NCBI GenBank assembly: GCA_022559985.1
Contig: JAFJTR010000014.1
Location: 1 to 64,000 of the forward strand
Reading direction: 5' to 3'
Length of the DNA stretch: 64,000 nt
From: Parastagonospora avenae f. sp. tritici 18332-5
Taxonomy: Eukaryota > Ascomycota > Dothideomycetes > Pleosporales > Phaeosphaeriaceae
The notes under the pieces are model-generated. The model made no database searches. It was not told where the DNA came from and saw only the letters and a program-made list of their open reading frames with translations. Positions 53,701 to 63,658 of the stretch are shown here, piece by piece. Position 1 is the stretch's first letter; each line of letters opens with the position of its first letter. The position numbers were made by a program, and so were the translations under genes.

Positions 53701-54545
53701 TGTACCAAGCTCACGTGGTCGATGAAGTAGACACGGAACTTCAAGATCCAGAATGTGAGTCAACTCGAAATCGCAGTAGTAAGTACTTGCCAGTGAGCAA
53801 GATTGACGATGAAGCTGACCCTTCTGAGGAAGCAGTCTCTGGAGTTTCTGCGGAGCATGTGCTTTGTTCAACTCAGGGCGTTGCTGAGCAAACTGTTACA
53901 GGAGCATTGATTGACGAGCGAGAGCCATCCGAAATCTCAATCGTTGCCAATGAAGAAGATTCGGAAACACACCAAGATTCTGAGGACATGTGCCGCAAAT
54001 TGGGGTTGCCTGTTCAACGCGATGATGGAGCTGACAGTCATATCCGTGAAGAGTGGGTCCCAATCTCTGCTGCTACATTCGAGGAGCTTGCCAAAGCACT
54101 CAAACTGAACAAGGCAAAGCACAATGACAAGCCCAAGGGCGTATTCCATCGCCTTGTCTACTCTCGGAATGCCTTGCGAAAGCGCCTCGTCACAATCAAG
54201 CGCACCTCTGCCGCCCCTCATCTCACCTTTGCTCTCCGCCGCAAGGGATGCCATCGCCGCTCGATCATCGTCACGAGGAAGCATACCGTCTCGCTTAGAT
54301 GCTATGCCGCCTGTTCGCTAGCTCGTGCACTATTGGGAAAGGAATCCAAGCTGCAGTCCCGTCTACAGGAGGCTACCAAGGCAGTCCTTGCGCAGCAGTC
54401 ATATAAGTTACCTGACCTGCAGGCGGCGTGGCATACGGTCTCGGCTACTGTGCCGGAGAAGACTGATGTTGAGGATCAGGTGTGGGTAGATGATGCTGCC
54501 AACATCGTGTCCACGGCAGGCATGGTACGCGCAATCGGTAAGTGA
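50715..54545 (+). CDS. DUF6604-domain protein, large, function unknown
   Basis: Single exon of 1276 codons. The N-terminus (KRYKQYTDAFQEWLMKTAIQRG) and the following Lys-rich helical region to ~residue 250 match the fungal DUF6604 domain as I know it. The middle (~250-750) is helical and globular-looking (DALVAMHP-type segment DAFVAMHPTMAGLSIWNF, WFITAICHLYNAAMQVGGL). Residues ~830-1130 are acidic, low-complexity and disordered (EPEEDTAPTEEAEKEAEDV), with a small Cys cluster HECPGCGNC. The last ~90 residues are again ordered and basic. It has no signal peptide and no enzyme motif. Members of this family are common, variable and mostly uncharacterised in Pezizomycotina. Confidence 0.82.
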   Translation: MDAYRQHELPETVKRYKQYTDAFQEWLMKTAIQRGVESAAQIAEQAKTKKKGKKAYKMSAAQQQILIDGIASSKEPLSDTSGLRDLQDAIRSRKEVTQYHKHSSTLDAGHAFFNVVLESAHSKLTTFIGLIPVMLKSQDLEDEASTFLAYRFQHDTESDDGEVEPTDSDQTSQLEQHQENIPSPSKNKEKGQPMSEKDAELRRDFLVLCFLYELNRIREIVREAWMAYRKNEATSLTAALVADLAQSYIQQTVAALVEDLASYDSLPQVPLSGIVRQLFAKLSGGGTTTKTVSPPTGLSDTALQHLLCIKALDHLEVYTKPKARKKGAARDAPDPKLPFLPFLRHFDAIRKKQVVLPIWDKFTESMVRYNGTPDMYLPFGFQIVLDANETMGGEYRKINQDVVQQGFDIAHLIRTHTEYEDRMWESGTKPDYMSKGNMKFSNVYLSSLDSLLNWIQEVLKTKESGRCGTADTYVATDAFVAMHPTMAGLSIWNFNKTYAGFSITKVNWFITAICHLYNAAMQVGGLDVIWPDLDYIMDLHETDRIFVGDPPTNPNDFLERYYLSACVSSRSFAKDFRSTGNHFPAAPPEVRKKRGLMTHFPLEEAISKYYGPDKKNDRWLKRHAIFSHLHNVIGELDQEFIEEHIELKTDELSELRDNFEAMISKMTPRKSKNRRKKQNRVHPPKVTEIDTTYTELLRTMNICLQANELHSNFDYLALYRRTHTLVLRIRKEVLYDEASQLARRGDIRKEHIPSNSELLIDLFRALKIKSKDKKIEPSGNELSTDVVPLEQLKRIARIMKEVIIEEGSEELNRAQMRRNRDWDLLKAAYAADGAKKESQIPKSDAGSQPPAEPEEDTAPTEEAEKEAEDVKEPTDNVEQPPCLPPGHWPTDLEEEQDDCDAKATFTPKQTAEPVQAPSNAIGQKIEKSEASTTEESIVSHECPGCGNCTASDSGPEVHSNGDTSKSNTKHDGQDVLDAHSEPSNAHVETAKPKEKLYQAHVVDEVDTELQDPECESTRNRSSKYLPVSKIDDEADPSEEAVSGVSAEHVLCSTQGVAEQTVTGALIDEREPSEISIVANEEDSETHQDSEDMCRKLGLPVQRDDGADSHIREEWVPISAATFEELAKALKLNKAKHNDKPKGVFHRLVYSRNALRKRLVTIKRTSAAPHLTFALRRKGCHRRSIIVTRKHTVSLRCYAACSLARALLGKESKLQSRLQEATKAVLAQQSYKLPDLQAAWHTVSATVPEKTDVEDQVWVDDAANIVSTAGMVRAIGK

Positions 54546-56359
54546 GCCGAACAGAACAGACGCGAAGATGCACTGCATCTTAACTTGGAATTATCTCACC
54601 GTTAAATACAACGTTGGCTTCATAATCTACACTCTTCCCAAAATCTCTCATGCACATCATCTTCAACGAGAAAAGAGATCTTCACCCGCACTTACCCCAT
54701 CCCACCAGCCATACATATCCCAACGGTTCTCACACCGCGACTTTCAACAACGCCAGCGGCCGCATGCCCATCGCTCCCAGTTCTCTGCACAACCGCGGCG
54801 TGGTTGAATTGATCATTAAGGGATCCACACTCCTGCTCTAGTTAGCGCTCCCGAGATCCGGATGGTTGATTGACGCTGCGGGCGACGTTGCGCGTGATTT
54901 GCTGAGGAGAAGTGGAAGGCGGAAAGATTATTGGGTGCGTCGTTCTGCTCCGTTTACCTGCATTTCCCACCCGCGGTGCAGTGCTATATGGGAGATGTAA
55001 TTCACGCAAGAAAACATGTAGAATGATCATCAAACCAATAAACCAATCTTACCCCCCACACCGTTTCACCCCATCCAATTTCCCGCCGCATGTTTCAAAC
55101 CCTTCCACCCATCTCGTTCTCCCTTCAAAATTTCCCGCCCGCACGCACGAGCAAATCCCAATTCCATTCCCCACTTTCCCACCTTACACACACAACATCC
55201 CAGCAACCCGTAAGCGCCCACTTAAACCCCTCCATCCCTGCGCGCCGCCTCCCATTGGTCACTGCCCACGTACCCCAGCGGGTAACCTTCGCGCTGGGAA
55301 TCCCTGTTTTGGAGCTCACCGGAAGGTGCACTACGGACGTGACATGTGAAGAGAAGTTGTCGGGGTGGGCGATGGTGCGGGATCGGGATTTTTGGCAGGG
55401 TTTGTTGGGGTGTATGTGTGGGCGGGATAAGGTATGTAAGACGGGTGCGGTGGTGTGTGGTCACATGGTGGGTTGCAGGGCACCAATGGGCGCAGGGATT
55501 AGATGGGTGGTTTTGCGTGCAACTTGCTTTCGGAGACATGAGATCGATGCATGCAGCATCACAGCGCGGAGGGATGAGATGCATGATTCCACGGTCAAAT
55601 CTCTCACAGAATGTAGGGAAATAGATACAGTTGTATGTTTCGTTTAATTTGAAGATTTGATTTCGTCAAGATGCGTGCGGCGTATGGCAAAGTAGATACT
55701 AGTCTCTCTTCCCGTGTACAGGGCAGTTTTACCGCCCGCTTAAAAACATGCTGCAAACCTACTCGCCGTAACCGCAGAGGGCAAAAGAAAATCGTGCCAG
55801 CGCAGCAGTGCATAGCTCCAAATCTCCATCTTTCTCTCCAATCGTGAGAGAGTGGCTCCAAGATGATAGGATATCCTTTCCACCAATAAAATATAAAATA
55901 ACACCACAAGCGCCGCCACAAGAGGTATTTCGCAAAGGAGCTTGTTAAAAACCAGATTTTCCGCGCCGTTACATGAATGTTGGTATCCAAGCCAGATATG
56001 GGGGGTGTCATGAGCGAACAACGTAGGCATAAGTCGTTCCTCTAATATGTAGGTAGATGATACAAAGGAAAAGAGGTGATGTAGTTGTGTGGGAGGAGTG
56101 TGCCACGGCCAGTGTAGAGTTGTGCAATAGAGACGAAGACTAGTCGAATGAAAAAGATGCGATCGAGTCGCCAGGACCCGAGAATTAGTTGATTGGCCGG
56201 GTGTTTAGTGGTATGTCGTGAGAGTCGGTTCATGTACGACTACGGGCACAGATGATAGGCGATTGAGTGACGGGGCAATGAGGATTGGCGCTACTCATGG
56301 GTAGCACATGGCGGCTGCGCAACTGCATCGCCCTAGATAGGCGGGCTGCGTAACAATCG
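54546..56359. other. Intergenic region, 1.8 kb
   Basis: Between the DUF6604 gene and a minus-strand gene, so convergent. It includes a pyrimidine-rich stretch (~55040-55260). The 100-185-codon open frames overlap each other on both strands and show no domain. No RNA gene or intact mobile element seen. Confidence 0.45.
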
Positions 56360-57100
56360 TCACTCTTCAATCTTTCTCCGCTTGCCGCGCGGTGCGGGGT
56401 CGATCTGAGGAAAGCTTGGTGCTTTCGCATCGACTGGTGTGGTGTGGTAAGTCACTGTTCGGGTCACAACCTCGCGCACGCTCACGCGCCTTGATCGGCC
56501 AGTCTTCTTGTCCATGTCCCAGGTCTTCGGTGAAGCAGCTGAGAACGGTGAGTGAACTGATTTGGCGCTGGCGGGTGATCGGACGCCAGCTGGTGAGTAG
56601 GGTGACTGAGGAATGTACAGGCGGGGAGTCCGCGCAGACTGTGGCCGCTTAAATGGCGATGGTGGGGGAATGGAAACCATCTGGAGCTTGGTGGGAGGTG
56701 CAGACATTGGCGGCTCATCTTTGGCCGGGTCGCATCGGCTGCAGCTGCTCGACCTCGACGTCGCTGGTGAATCCTTGTCGGCGGGAGCAGACGTTGACGT
56801 AAAGGACGCGCTGGACGCTGCTGATGTCACCGAGACTGGCCGGCTTCCCTCGAAGACAAATCGCGAACTGGTACCGGTGGACATGGGGCTCGTCAGAACG
56901 GGGGACAGGTTTTTGAGGAACTCCAAGTAAGCTGTTGGTGGGGTAATGGGCGTCTTGAGATCCGAGTCCTCCCGTTTGATGTTGGCAAAGATGGGAGTGG
57001 TAGCAGAATGAACCATGGGCGAGCGGAGTTCCGAAGGGTAGGTGGCAGACAGAGGAGTCTTGAGGGTCGACAAGACGGGTTTAGCATCAGTGGTGGCCAT
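56360..57100 (-). CDS. Disordered fungal protein, function unknown
   Basis: Single exon, 246 aa from the ATG at 57100. Rich in Ser, Pro and Thr with SP/TP dipeptides. The most conserved-looking piece is REDSDLKTPITPPTAYLEFL followed by KNLSPVLTSP. Later come FKRPQSARTPRLYIPQSPYS, a basic patch KTGRSRRVSVREVVTRTVTY and a nuclear-localisation-like end PRGKRRKIEE. A nuclear, phosphorylation-regulated role is plausible from composition but unproven. Low-complexity frames can be spurious; the uninterrupted 741 nt, the normal ATG and the NLS-like tail argue for a real gene. Confidence 0.7.
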   Translation of the reverse strand: MATTDAKPVLSTLKTPLSATYPSELRSPMVHSATTPIFANIKREDSDLKTPITPPTAYLEFLKNLSPVLTSPMSTGTSSRFVFEGSRPVSVTSAASSASFTSTSAPADKDSPATSRSSSCSRCDPAKDEPPMSAPPTKLQMVSIPPPSPFKRPQSARTPRLYIPQSPYSPAGVRSPASAKSVHSPFSAASPKTWDMDKKTGRSRRVSVREVVTRTVTYHTTPVDAKAPSFPQIDPAPRGKRRKIEE

Positions 57101-58315
57101 GATGTCGAGGGATGCCGTGCTCTGAACGAGTGACTCGGGTTCCTTGTCGAAGCTGGAGCTGCGCAGTGCCTGCTTCCACGGGGTGAAGGTGGAAGGTTGA
57201 GAGAGCGAGGCAGGCCGGCAGTAAATCAGGTGTCCTTTGGCGCCGGGGACGTGTAAGTGTTTATTGTACGTACTGGACGGCTAGCCAGACGCGGAGTTGT
57301 TGTTGGCCGGCGTATGGGTCGTTCCTGCTAAAAATATGCGGGTGCTCTGGAAGGCGCGTAGCAGATTTCGTCCGTGCGTCAGCGCTTACAGGCTGCCTAT
57401 TCGTCTTGCACGGTAATTGGTCAAAGGCCGTCGAAACCACAATGTGACCTGACTGCGGCCCCTGCAGGCTACGAGGCTTCAGACCGCTGTTCGCGACGCT
57501 GATTCGGCGGACGTCCTTCGGATGTGCGCTGCGGGCGTAGACGTGCGGGAGGCTGCGAGGTGCAAACACGAGCCTAGCAGAACAAGGACCTGGCGGGCAA
57601 ACGTGGCAACCTGGTCCAGCTGTCTATCTGGTGCCGAGTAAGAGAACCTGAGACGAGCTGATGAGACGCTTGCGTCAGGATGCGTGGTAGCAGAAGACGA
57701 TCAGGACCTGGAAATAGATAGAGGCGAAGTAGATGCAAGTAGCATGTGCATCTGACCTCGTGGATCTTTACATCACTTTATGTCTCGTTTGCAGCCGCTG
57801 TGGTATATTTCCACAATGCTCGAGTCGTGTCGCGCGCTTCCGTCGATACATTGCCTCCGCCGCCTGGCCACCCGTTGCCGTCCCATTTCTGCTCTGTCTC
57901 TGGCCGCGCGCCTCACAACACCAACGCCCCTGTCAAGACAGAGGCCGTGCGGAAGGTGGCTGCTCAAGTGATCCTCACAGGTCAAGGCACGCCAGAAGAT
58001 ACTTCCATGAAACCTAGTGACCAGCGCTTACACATGACGCCCGTTCATTACTGTTGTGTACTGTGTCTTGGCTAGCTACGGGCGCTACTTTGCTTCGCGA
58101 ACTTCGATGAACTGTTTTAAGATGGTCGTACTGCTGCCGAGGCCATCCAATCGTCGGTCGCTATGACTAGCCAGCTGAAGCCCCACGTTGTGTCCCTAGA
58201 ACCATGGCGAGGGGCCTGATATTCGGTAAACATGTCCTTCATAGTGCAAAGGAGCAAATAAGCATATCTGCGCCGCATGACTACAGCCCAACGCCGAGTT
58301 GGCGTAAAGCAGGCC
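57101..58315. other. Intergenic region, 1.2 kb
   Basis: Upstream region of the disordered-protein gene and 3' end of the Moco sulfurase gene. Open frames near 57261-57569 and 57733-58075 lack domains and are not called. Confidence 0.45.
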
Positions 58316-60855
58316 TCATCCTGCGAGAGCATACAGCCGACAGTCGGTGTGGACATCATCCTCCCGATACGGGCGCACTGCATCTCCAACCGCAATAGTT
58401 GGATTCTGAACCAATGGAGACGATGCATCCTCCAAAGGCAGATGGCACGTGTGCTCTCCAAAGTAAACACGGCCATCGAAACGACGTGTTTTGGACAGTG
58501 TCACAAATGGCTCCTGATTCTTTTCGGCGGTTTGCTGGTCAATGCAGACCATCTGGCATCGTCTACACGCTCCCAGCATCTCAAAATACTGCTGGCCAAT
58601 CTGAAGGTAGCGCCAGTCGTCTTCTGCATATGGATCCTCGAGCCCAGGCGGGTAGTCAGGGTTCTCCGCAACCACTATGTTGGCTCTAAATACCTCTGCT
58701 TGCGCCGCCTTGCCGCCCTCCGCTTTGATCAGCTCGTTGAGGCGGTTGAGGCTCGACCGTGAAATCGTGAGGATGGGACTCTCATTTGACAGCAATATCG
58801 GTTTTGAAATGCACGCGCCGGGCGTTATGGGTGCCGTAATTGGAAAAGCGCCGGGTATCTGCAGGCCACCACTCTTCTGGTATTTCTGGAGATGCGCCTT
58901 TGAATGTCTCGACGAGCCACTTCCATTGCTAAGGGCAGGGAATCGTGCAAGGTGACAAGCCACACCAAGTGCTTGAGAGAAGAAGGCTGATATCTTACTC
59001 GACCTATATGTCTTGGCACTAACAGTGTCACCGCATACTTTGGCGGCGGCGTCCTTGTACGTGTCTGCATTCGAGAACAATCGTGGATCTGCTGAAAGCG
59101 GCACGGTGATCTCGTCAAGACTCGTCGTACCGCGCAATGCACCAGCTAAGTTGACGCGCAGTACGCCTTCATCCAAATCTATGCTGGGGCGAATCAAAGC
59201 CATCTTTGGGTAGCGCTTTTGACTCAAAGCTGCTCCCGTGCCTTGATGTACGAGGCACCATTCGCGATCCCACGCAAGGCCTTCTGGTCGCACCTCCCAG
59301 CCCGCACCGGGCGGCACGCTGTATCCTGCACAGCTTTTAATAGGATACACAGACAGGCGCTCCACGTGTAGGCGGCCATGTGTTGGGGGCTCATCTCGAG
59401 CAGTCATCATTGGTGATGTAGCGGTGGGGCGGGGGCCCTGAACGAAGAACTCGCTCACGAAAGCAACAAATGACTTCACATCCTTCAGTGTACTCATCGC
59501 TCCGAGGCTCACACGTATCATGCCAGTTGGCTTCGCACGAATCATGTCGTTATCGTTGCCACATCTTTGGCCAGCAGAGAAATTCTCACGCATTTCCCAA
59601 GGCGCCAACTCAAGCGACGATGCAACACCACCGGGATTGCAGAGCCCACCAGTGCGTAGCTGAATGTCCCGAATGGCTGCGAGCTTATCGACCTCTGCGT
59701 TGCTAATCCAGCCACCAGACTCATTCCGAAGGTTAAAAGCAATGACCGGGCCTTGTGATCCGGCGTCGCCATATGTAGATGTAGGATCCTTGTAGATACG
59801 GCACACCTTCTCGCCGTTACCGTGTTGTAGTGACGAAAGACCGTCGTAGAGCTGTCTCGCCAAGTATGTTGTATGCATTGATATCTGCTCCAATGATTTG
59901 TACAGCTCTCGATGGACAGTCATTGCATTATCGAGCGCCATGATGCTGTGGATCGGCAGGGTACCATCCTCCAATCTTTCATGCAGTGAATCTGCCTTCC
60001 TCGCGTGCCATTGCTCGTTGAGACATACAACCATCTCAACAGTGCCGCCACCGAAATAGCGTCGTTGGTCGAATACTGAGGCTGATGCTTTCCTGACAAT
60101 AAGGGCGCCGAGATCAGGAAACCCAAATATCTTGTACAGGCTCAGCACCGTAAAGTCCGGCGCCTCTTCGGCGCTTCCGAGGTCGAGCGGCGAGGTCGAT
60201 ACCAAAGCAGCTACGTCCAGTAGTGTGTACGTGCGGTCGCATTTGTTCGTGCGTATGCGGTGAGACCAGTCCAACGGTAGGCGATGCCCATTCATGTTGG
60301 ACTGAGCCGGATATGCAAAGAGCCTTGCCCGGCCCTCATTGTCTTGCACATCAATCCAATTGTTGACCTCCACGTCTGACGTAAAGCATTGGTGCTCAGT
60401 AGCAGCCTCGCGTACACCGATCAGACTGGTATGAGCATCGCGGTGGTACCCATACCAGAACCCCTCCTCTTGATCTCGGAATGCATCCACAACCAGCTTG
60501 ATGCCCGCGGTGGCATTCGCCACGAATACAATGTCGAAGTCCTGTGGGTCGGCATTGAACAGCTCCAACAGCCGCAACCTCACATCTTCAATGCGGCGTG
60601 TCGTAAGCTGGGAGGCGTTGGAGGCGGAGTGCGGGTTGCCGTATAGGTTGGTGATCATATCGGTTGAGAAGCGCTCGATTAGCGATTTCGCGTAGAGGGT
60701 CGTGCCAGCATGGTCCAAATATGTGGTCCCTATTCTGTGTGAGCATCCATGTCCTTGCGCATTTGCAAATGAAGCTGACCTTGCAACATGGGGTATTCGT
60801 TTGCGCGCAGCTCTTCTACGCCATGATCATAGCTGATACGGGCTGCTTCGTCCAT
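58316..60855 (-). CDS. hxB: Molybdenum cofactor sulfurase
   Basis: Adds the terminal sulfur to the Mo cofactor of xanthine dehydrogenase and aldehyde oxidase types. Exons complement(join(58316..60729,60780..60855)), 829 aa, the expected length. A 76-nt first exon (MDEAARISYDHGVEELRANE, then YPMLQ) and a 50-nt intron join in phase 1 to GTTYLDHAGTTLYAKSLIE, the family signature. The N-terminal two-thirds is a NifS-like PLP aminotransferase fold: NPHSASNAS, PLP lysine ~225 in SLYKIFGF, and the persulfide cysteine ~389 in RTGGLCNPGG. The C-terminal third is a MOSC N-barrel plus MOSC domain: VYPIKSCAGY, WDREWCLV, FRANIVV, CRRCQMVCIDQQT, GRVYFGEH. In Aspergillus nidulans the equivalent is hxB, needed for purine use. 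It is not clustered here with other purine genes. Confidence 0.96.
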
Positions 60856-61317
60856 TTTGGTTGGTCGCAAGACAACCAAGTATGCTCACCCGTTATCTTT
60901 GAAGGAGGAATAGGAGCGCAGATACCTGTGAGAGGAACCCATCTGGTCGCAAGCGTGATGTTTGCGAGAGTGGGGGATGGCGAACGGTGGAGTAACAGCT
61001 CGATACGGCTATCGGAGACATCCGCCGCGCACGGCCACAAAGGGGCGAAAGCCGACGTTAGCATCGTCCGCTTACTTTTCGACATCACATTCGCAACCAT
61101 GTGATCCCATAGGCTGAATAGCTTCACCAAACTCACGGCCGTTGCATGAGATCTGATAAAGCTTTGGATATGCGCAGGCTGCTTGAACGCACATGCCAGT
61201 AACTGTAACAAGCGATCTGAATTGTTCCCAGTTACTACACAGAAAGGGTCCTAGTTACGGTACTGTGACGATCCCTCTATCAAGATCTATCCCTTCTCTC
61301 ATCGCTCGGTTGCCCCC
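60856..61317. other. Intergenic region
   Basis: 462 bp: Moco sulfurase promoter and the 3' end of the next minus-strand gene. Nothing recognised. Confidence 0.5.
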
Positions 61318-63149
61318 TCAATCCTTCTTCTCAACCGCCAAAACAATCTTGAGCATCAGCCCGAAGATGCTACCGGTCATGAATGAAGCCTGAATGGCAT
61401 ATTGCCTTGACACCATGTCCATGTGGGCGACCTTGGTCCGCTTGACCGGATCTCTTCCGGGCAGTATCTCGAGCTCCTCGCTGTTGTAACCAGATTAGCA
61501 AGGCCGATCATAGCGAGAGACATGTTCACTTACCAGACGAATCTAAATGAGTGGAAGAACTCTTGGAGATCTCCCACGTCTGCACCTGCCGCGATGTTGG
61601 AGATGATGACCCGACACGGAAGCCTGACTTCGTTCTGGATGCTCAGGTAGTGCTTGCTCTCTTCCGTTACTTGAGCAATGGTCTTGTTCAGCTCTTCGTT
61701 GGCCCGCTTGACGATGGCATCCTTCTCCTGACACGCCTTGTAGCTATCGAGTCCCTCACTGAAGAGGCAGGTGGTCCAGCCTTGGAGTTCATCCCAAGGA
61801 AGGCCGGCAACCTCCAGCTGAAGTGAGATGACGTAGGGTATGAGATTCTTGTCGAGCGCGACCAAGCTGTCAGCCTCGCTACACATGGCGGTGCTTATGG
61901 TGTTCGCATCTGTGAACTTTTGGGCGCCAGATGTATAACCAGACGAAGACAAGAGACTGCCTAAAGGTCTGGCTCGAAATGCGTGAAGGCTTTCGTCGTT
62001 CTCTCCATCAACATCTACCTGTAGCAGTCCTCGGTCCAGCTCTACGAGCATCCACTTGGGGTCATTGGTATGGGCGAGCGCGCTCTCTTGTTCGATGGCA
62101 GCCAGCATGCTTCGGGGGTCTTTGTCACCACCCAAGACAACCTGTGGGGTCTGTGCCATTGAAGCCTGCAGTCCTCCCAAAGGCTTCTCGAAATGAGCCT
62201 CCCAATCCGGGTCAGTGGCCAGCGAATGAGCATCGACGGACTGATAGAAACCTGCTGTCATGCTCGCAGGCGCTTCAACTGGAGCTTTTGGACTGAACGA
62301 CAAGCTACGTGCAAGAGACGCACGCACTTGCTCCGAGTCAACATTTTCGCTTTTTACGCGAACGGTGGTTTGCGTTGCAGAAGGTGGATTATCGAAGGTC
62401 GCTAGCAGTCGGGCCGGGTCAATGACATCGTCAGGTTCGCCTTCGGTGCTGGATGGAGGCGCGGTCTGCCATGTTCGAAGCATTTCAGCCTTGAAGTCTC
62501 CTTCCATAGTCGTATCGCAAGTGTTTGACTCGCTCTTGCCAGCATACGTAGACATTCCCTCGCCGTGGGTATTAGCGGCAGCACCATTCGTCTCAAAGCT
62601 CGCGAGCATACGCGCCGGATCCTCCTCGTCCTCCACGTATCCTCCACGTATCCTCCACGTAGAGACGTCTGGGTAGTGTTCTCACCTAGAATATCATGAG
62701 TCAATGTTCCATGCGCTTCAGCATGATGTTAATCAACCCATGGTGTTCGCTTTCGGTGGGTCGATATCGTATTGCCCAAAGCTCTGTAGGGTAGGCTTGG
62801 TCTGGGGGTCGTGGAGCAGAGCACTTGGACTGGCGATTACACTGCTTCCTGCCACTGCGTTTGACATTAGGTAGAATTCAGTAGGTGCCGGTCCCGAAGC
62901 GGTAGGTGCGACTGGTGGCTGCGGACTTCTTCTCTGCAGCTCCGCATTGCGACGCTGGGAGGCTTTGGCCAAGGTATCCGAGATGTTGGTCAGTTGTTTT
63001 CCAAGTAGCCCCGACATGGCGATGGAGCGGACTATCGCTATGTCGTCACTTCTTGGACCGATTCTTTTTGGCGCACTTCTTGCTGCCTCTGCTCGCGCTG
63101 CCCTGTTGCGCTGCTCGACACGCTCAATGACGTTGTTCTTACGTGCCAT
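61318..63149 (-). CDS. RRM-like protein with four DPxxML repeats
   Basis: Proposed exons complement(join(61318..61480,61534..62680,62738..63149)), 573 aa. Exon 1 is basic and Ala/Arg-rich (MARKNNVIERVEQRNRAARA). Exon 2 carries four short repeats: DPARMLASFE (~158), DPARLLATFD (~225), DPRSMLAAIE (~325) and DPKWMLVELD (~344). A probable coiled coil (~452-487) follows, then CRVIISNIAAGADVGDLQEFF. The second intron (GTAAGT...aacag) joins FRFV to CEELEILPGRDPVKRTKVAH, and the end MTGSIFGLMLKIVLAVEKKD completes an RRM-like pattern. The first junction is uncertain: the first AG (62686-62687) gives the wrong frame; a second AG five bases on (62681-62682) keeps it. An 11-bp tandem repeat sits just inside exon 2. 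Two separate genes are the main alternative. Confidence 0.65.
62629..62661. repeat. 11-bp tandem repeat, three perfect units, coding
   Basis: Three identical units of tcctccacgta at 62629, 62640 and 62651. The unit length is not a multiple of three, and the repeat lies a few codons inside exon 2 of the DPxxML-repeat gene. Loss or gain of a unit would shift the frame. Confidence 0.9.
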
Positions 63150-63658
63150 GCTTAGTCCTGGGGAGATTGTTCAATACTGATTTGAACGAGCTTACCGCGG
63201 AACAGCTCTGCCGATTGCGTCGAAGTCTTAAGCCACTAAAGATCCCGTACAAGATGTCGTGCAAGATGCAGACAGTCGTATCCGTGTCAAGGACTAGCCG
63301 AAGAGCGGTGGACGCGGATCGTATTTGTAGTCGAAGACTTCCAAAAGAGGCAGTCGCGACAAACGCCGCGCGGTCACGGGACTACACACCGACGTCGGCC
63401 ACCGTGGACGAGAACTTTGACAGGAAATGCGAAGAATGCAGAAATAATGAAGATAGCCAGCTGCTATGAACAGCCGTCATTGTATACATTGAGCACATAC
63501 ATCGCGAGACCGTGTCCCGCTCCATTCACATCAACCCAGTATATCCATCTCTTCCCAAATACCCATGAGATGAGACTGAACAGGACCAGAAATTAAAAGC
63601 ATACCAACCTTGCTTTCGCCGAATCCCTGCTACCATACCCGCAACCTGTTCATCCAAT
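63150..63658. other. Intergenic region
   Basis: 509 bp with the promoter of the DPxxML-repeat gene and the SHR3 3' end. A 108-codon plus-strand frame (63143-63469) overlaps the neighbour's start codon and has no domain; not called. Confidence 0.5.

Noticed and set aside
54912..55647. ORFs of 145 and 185 codons after the DUF6604 gene
   Set aside because: Low-complexity Pro/Thr/His translation from a pyrimidine-rich tract; the minus strand is also open.
63143..63469. 108-codon plus-strand ORF overlapping the start of the DPxxML-repeat gene
   Set aside because: No domain, and it occupies the neighbour's promoter and start codon.
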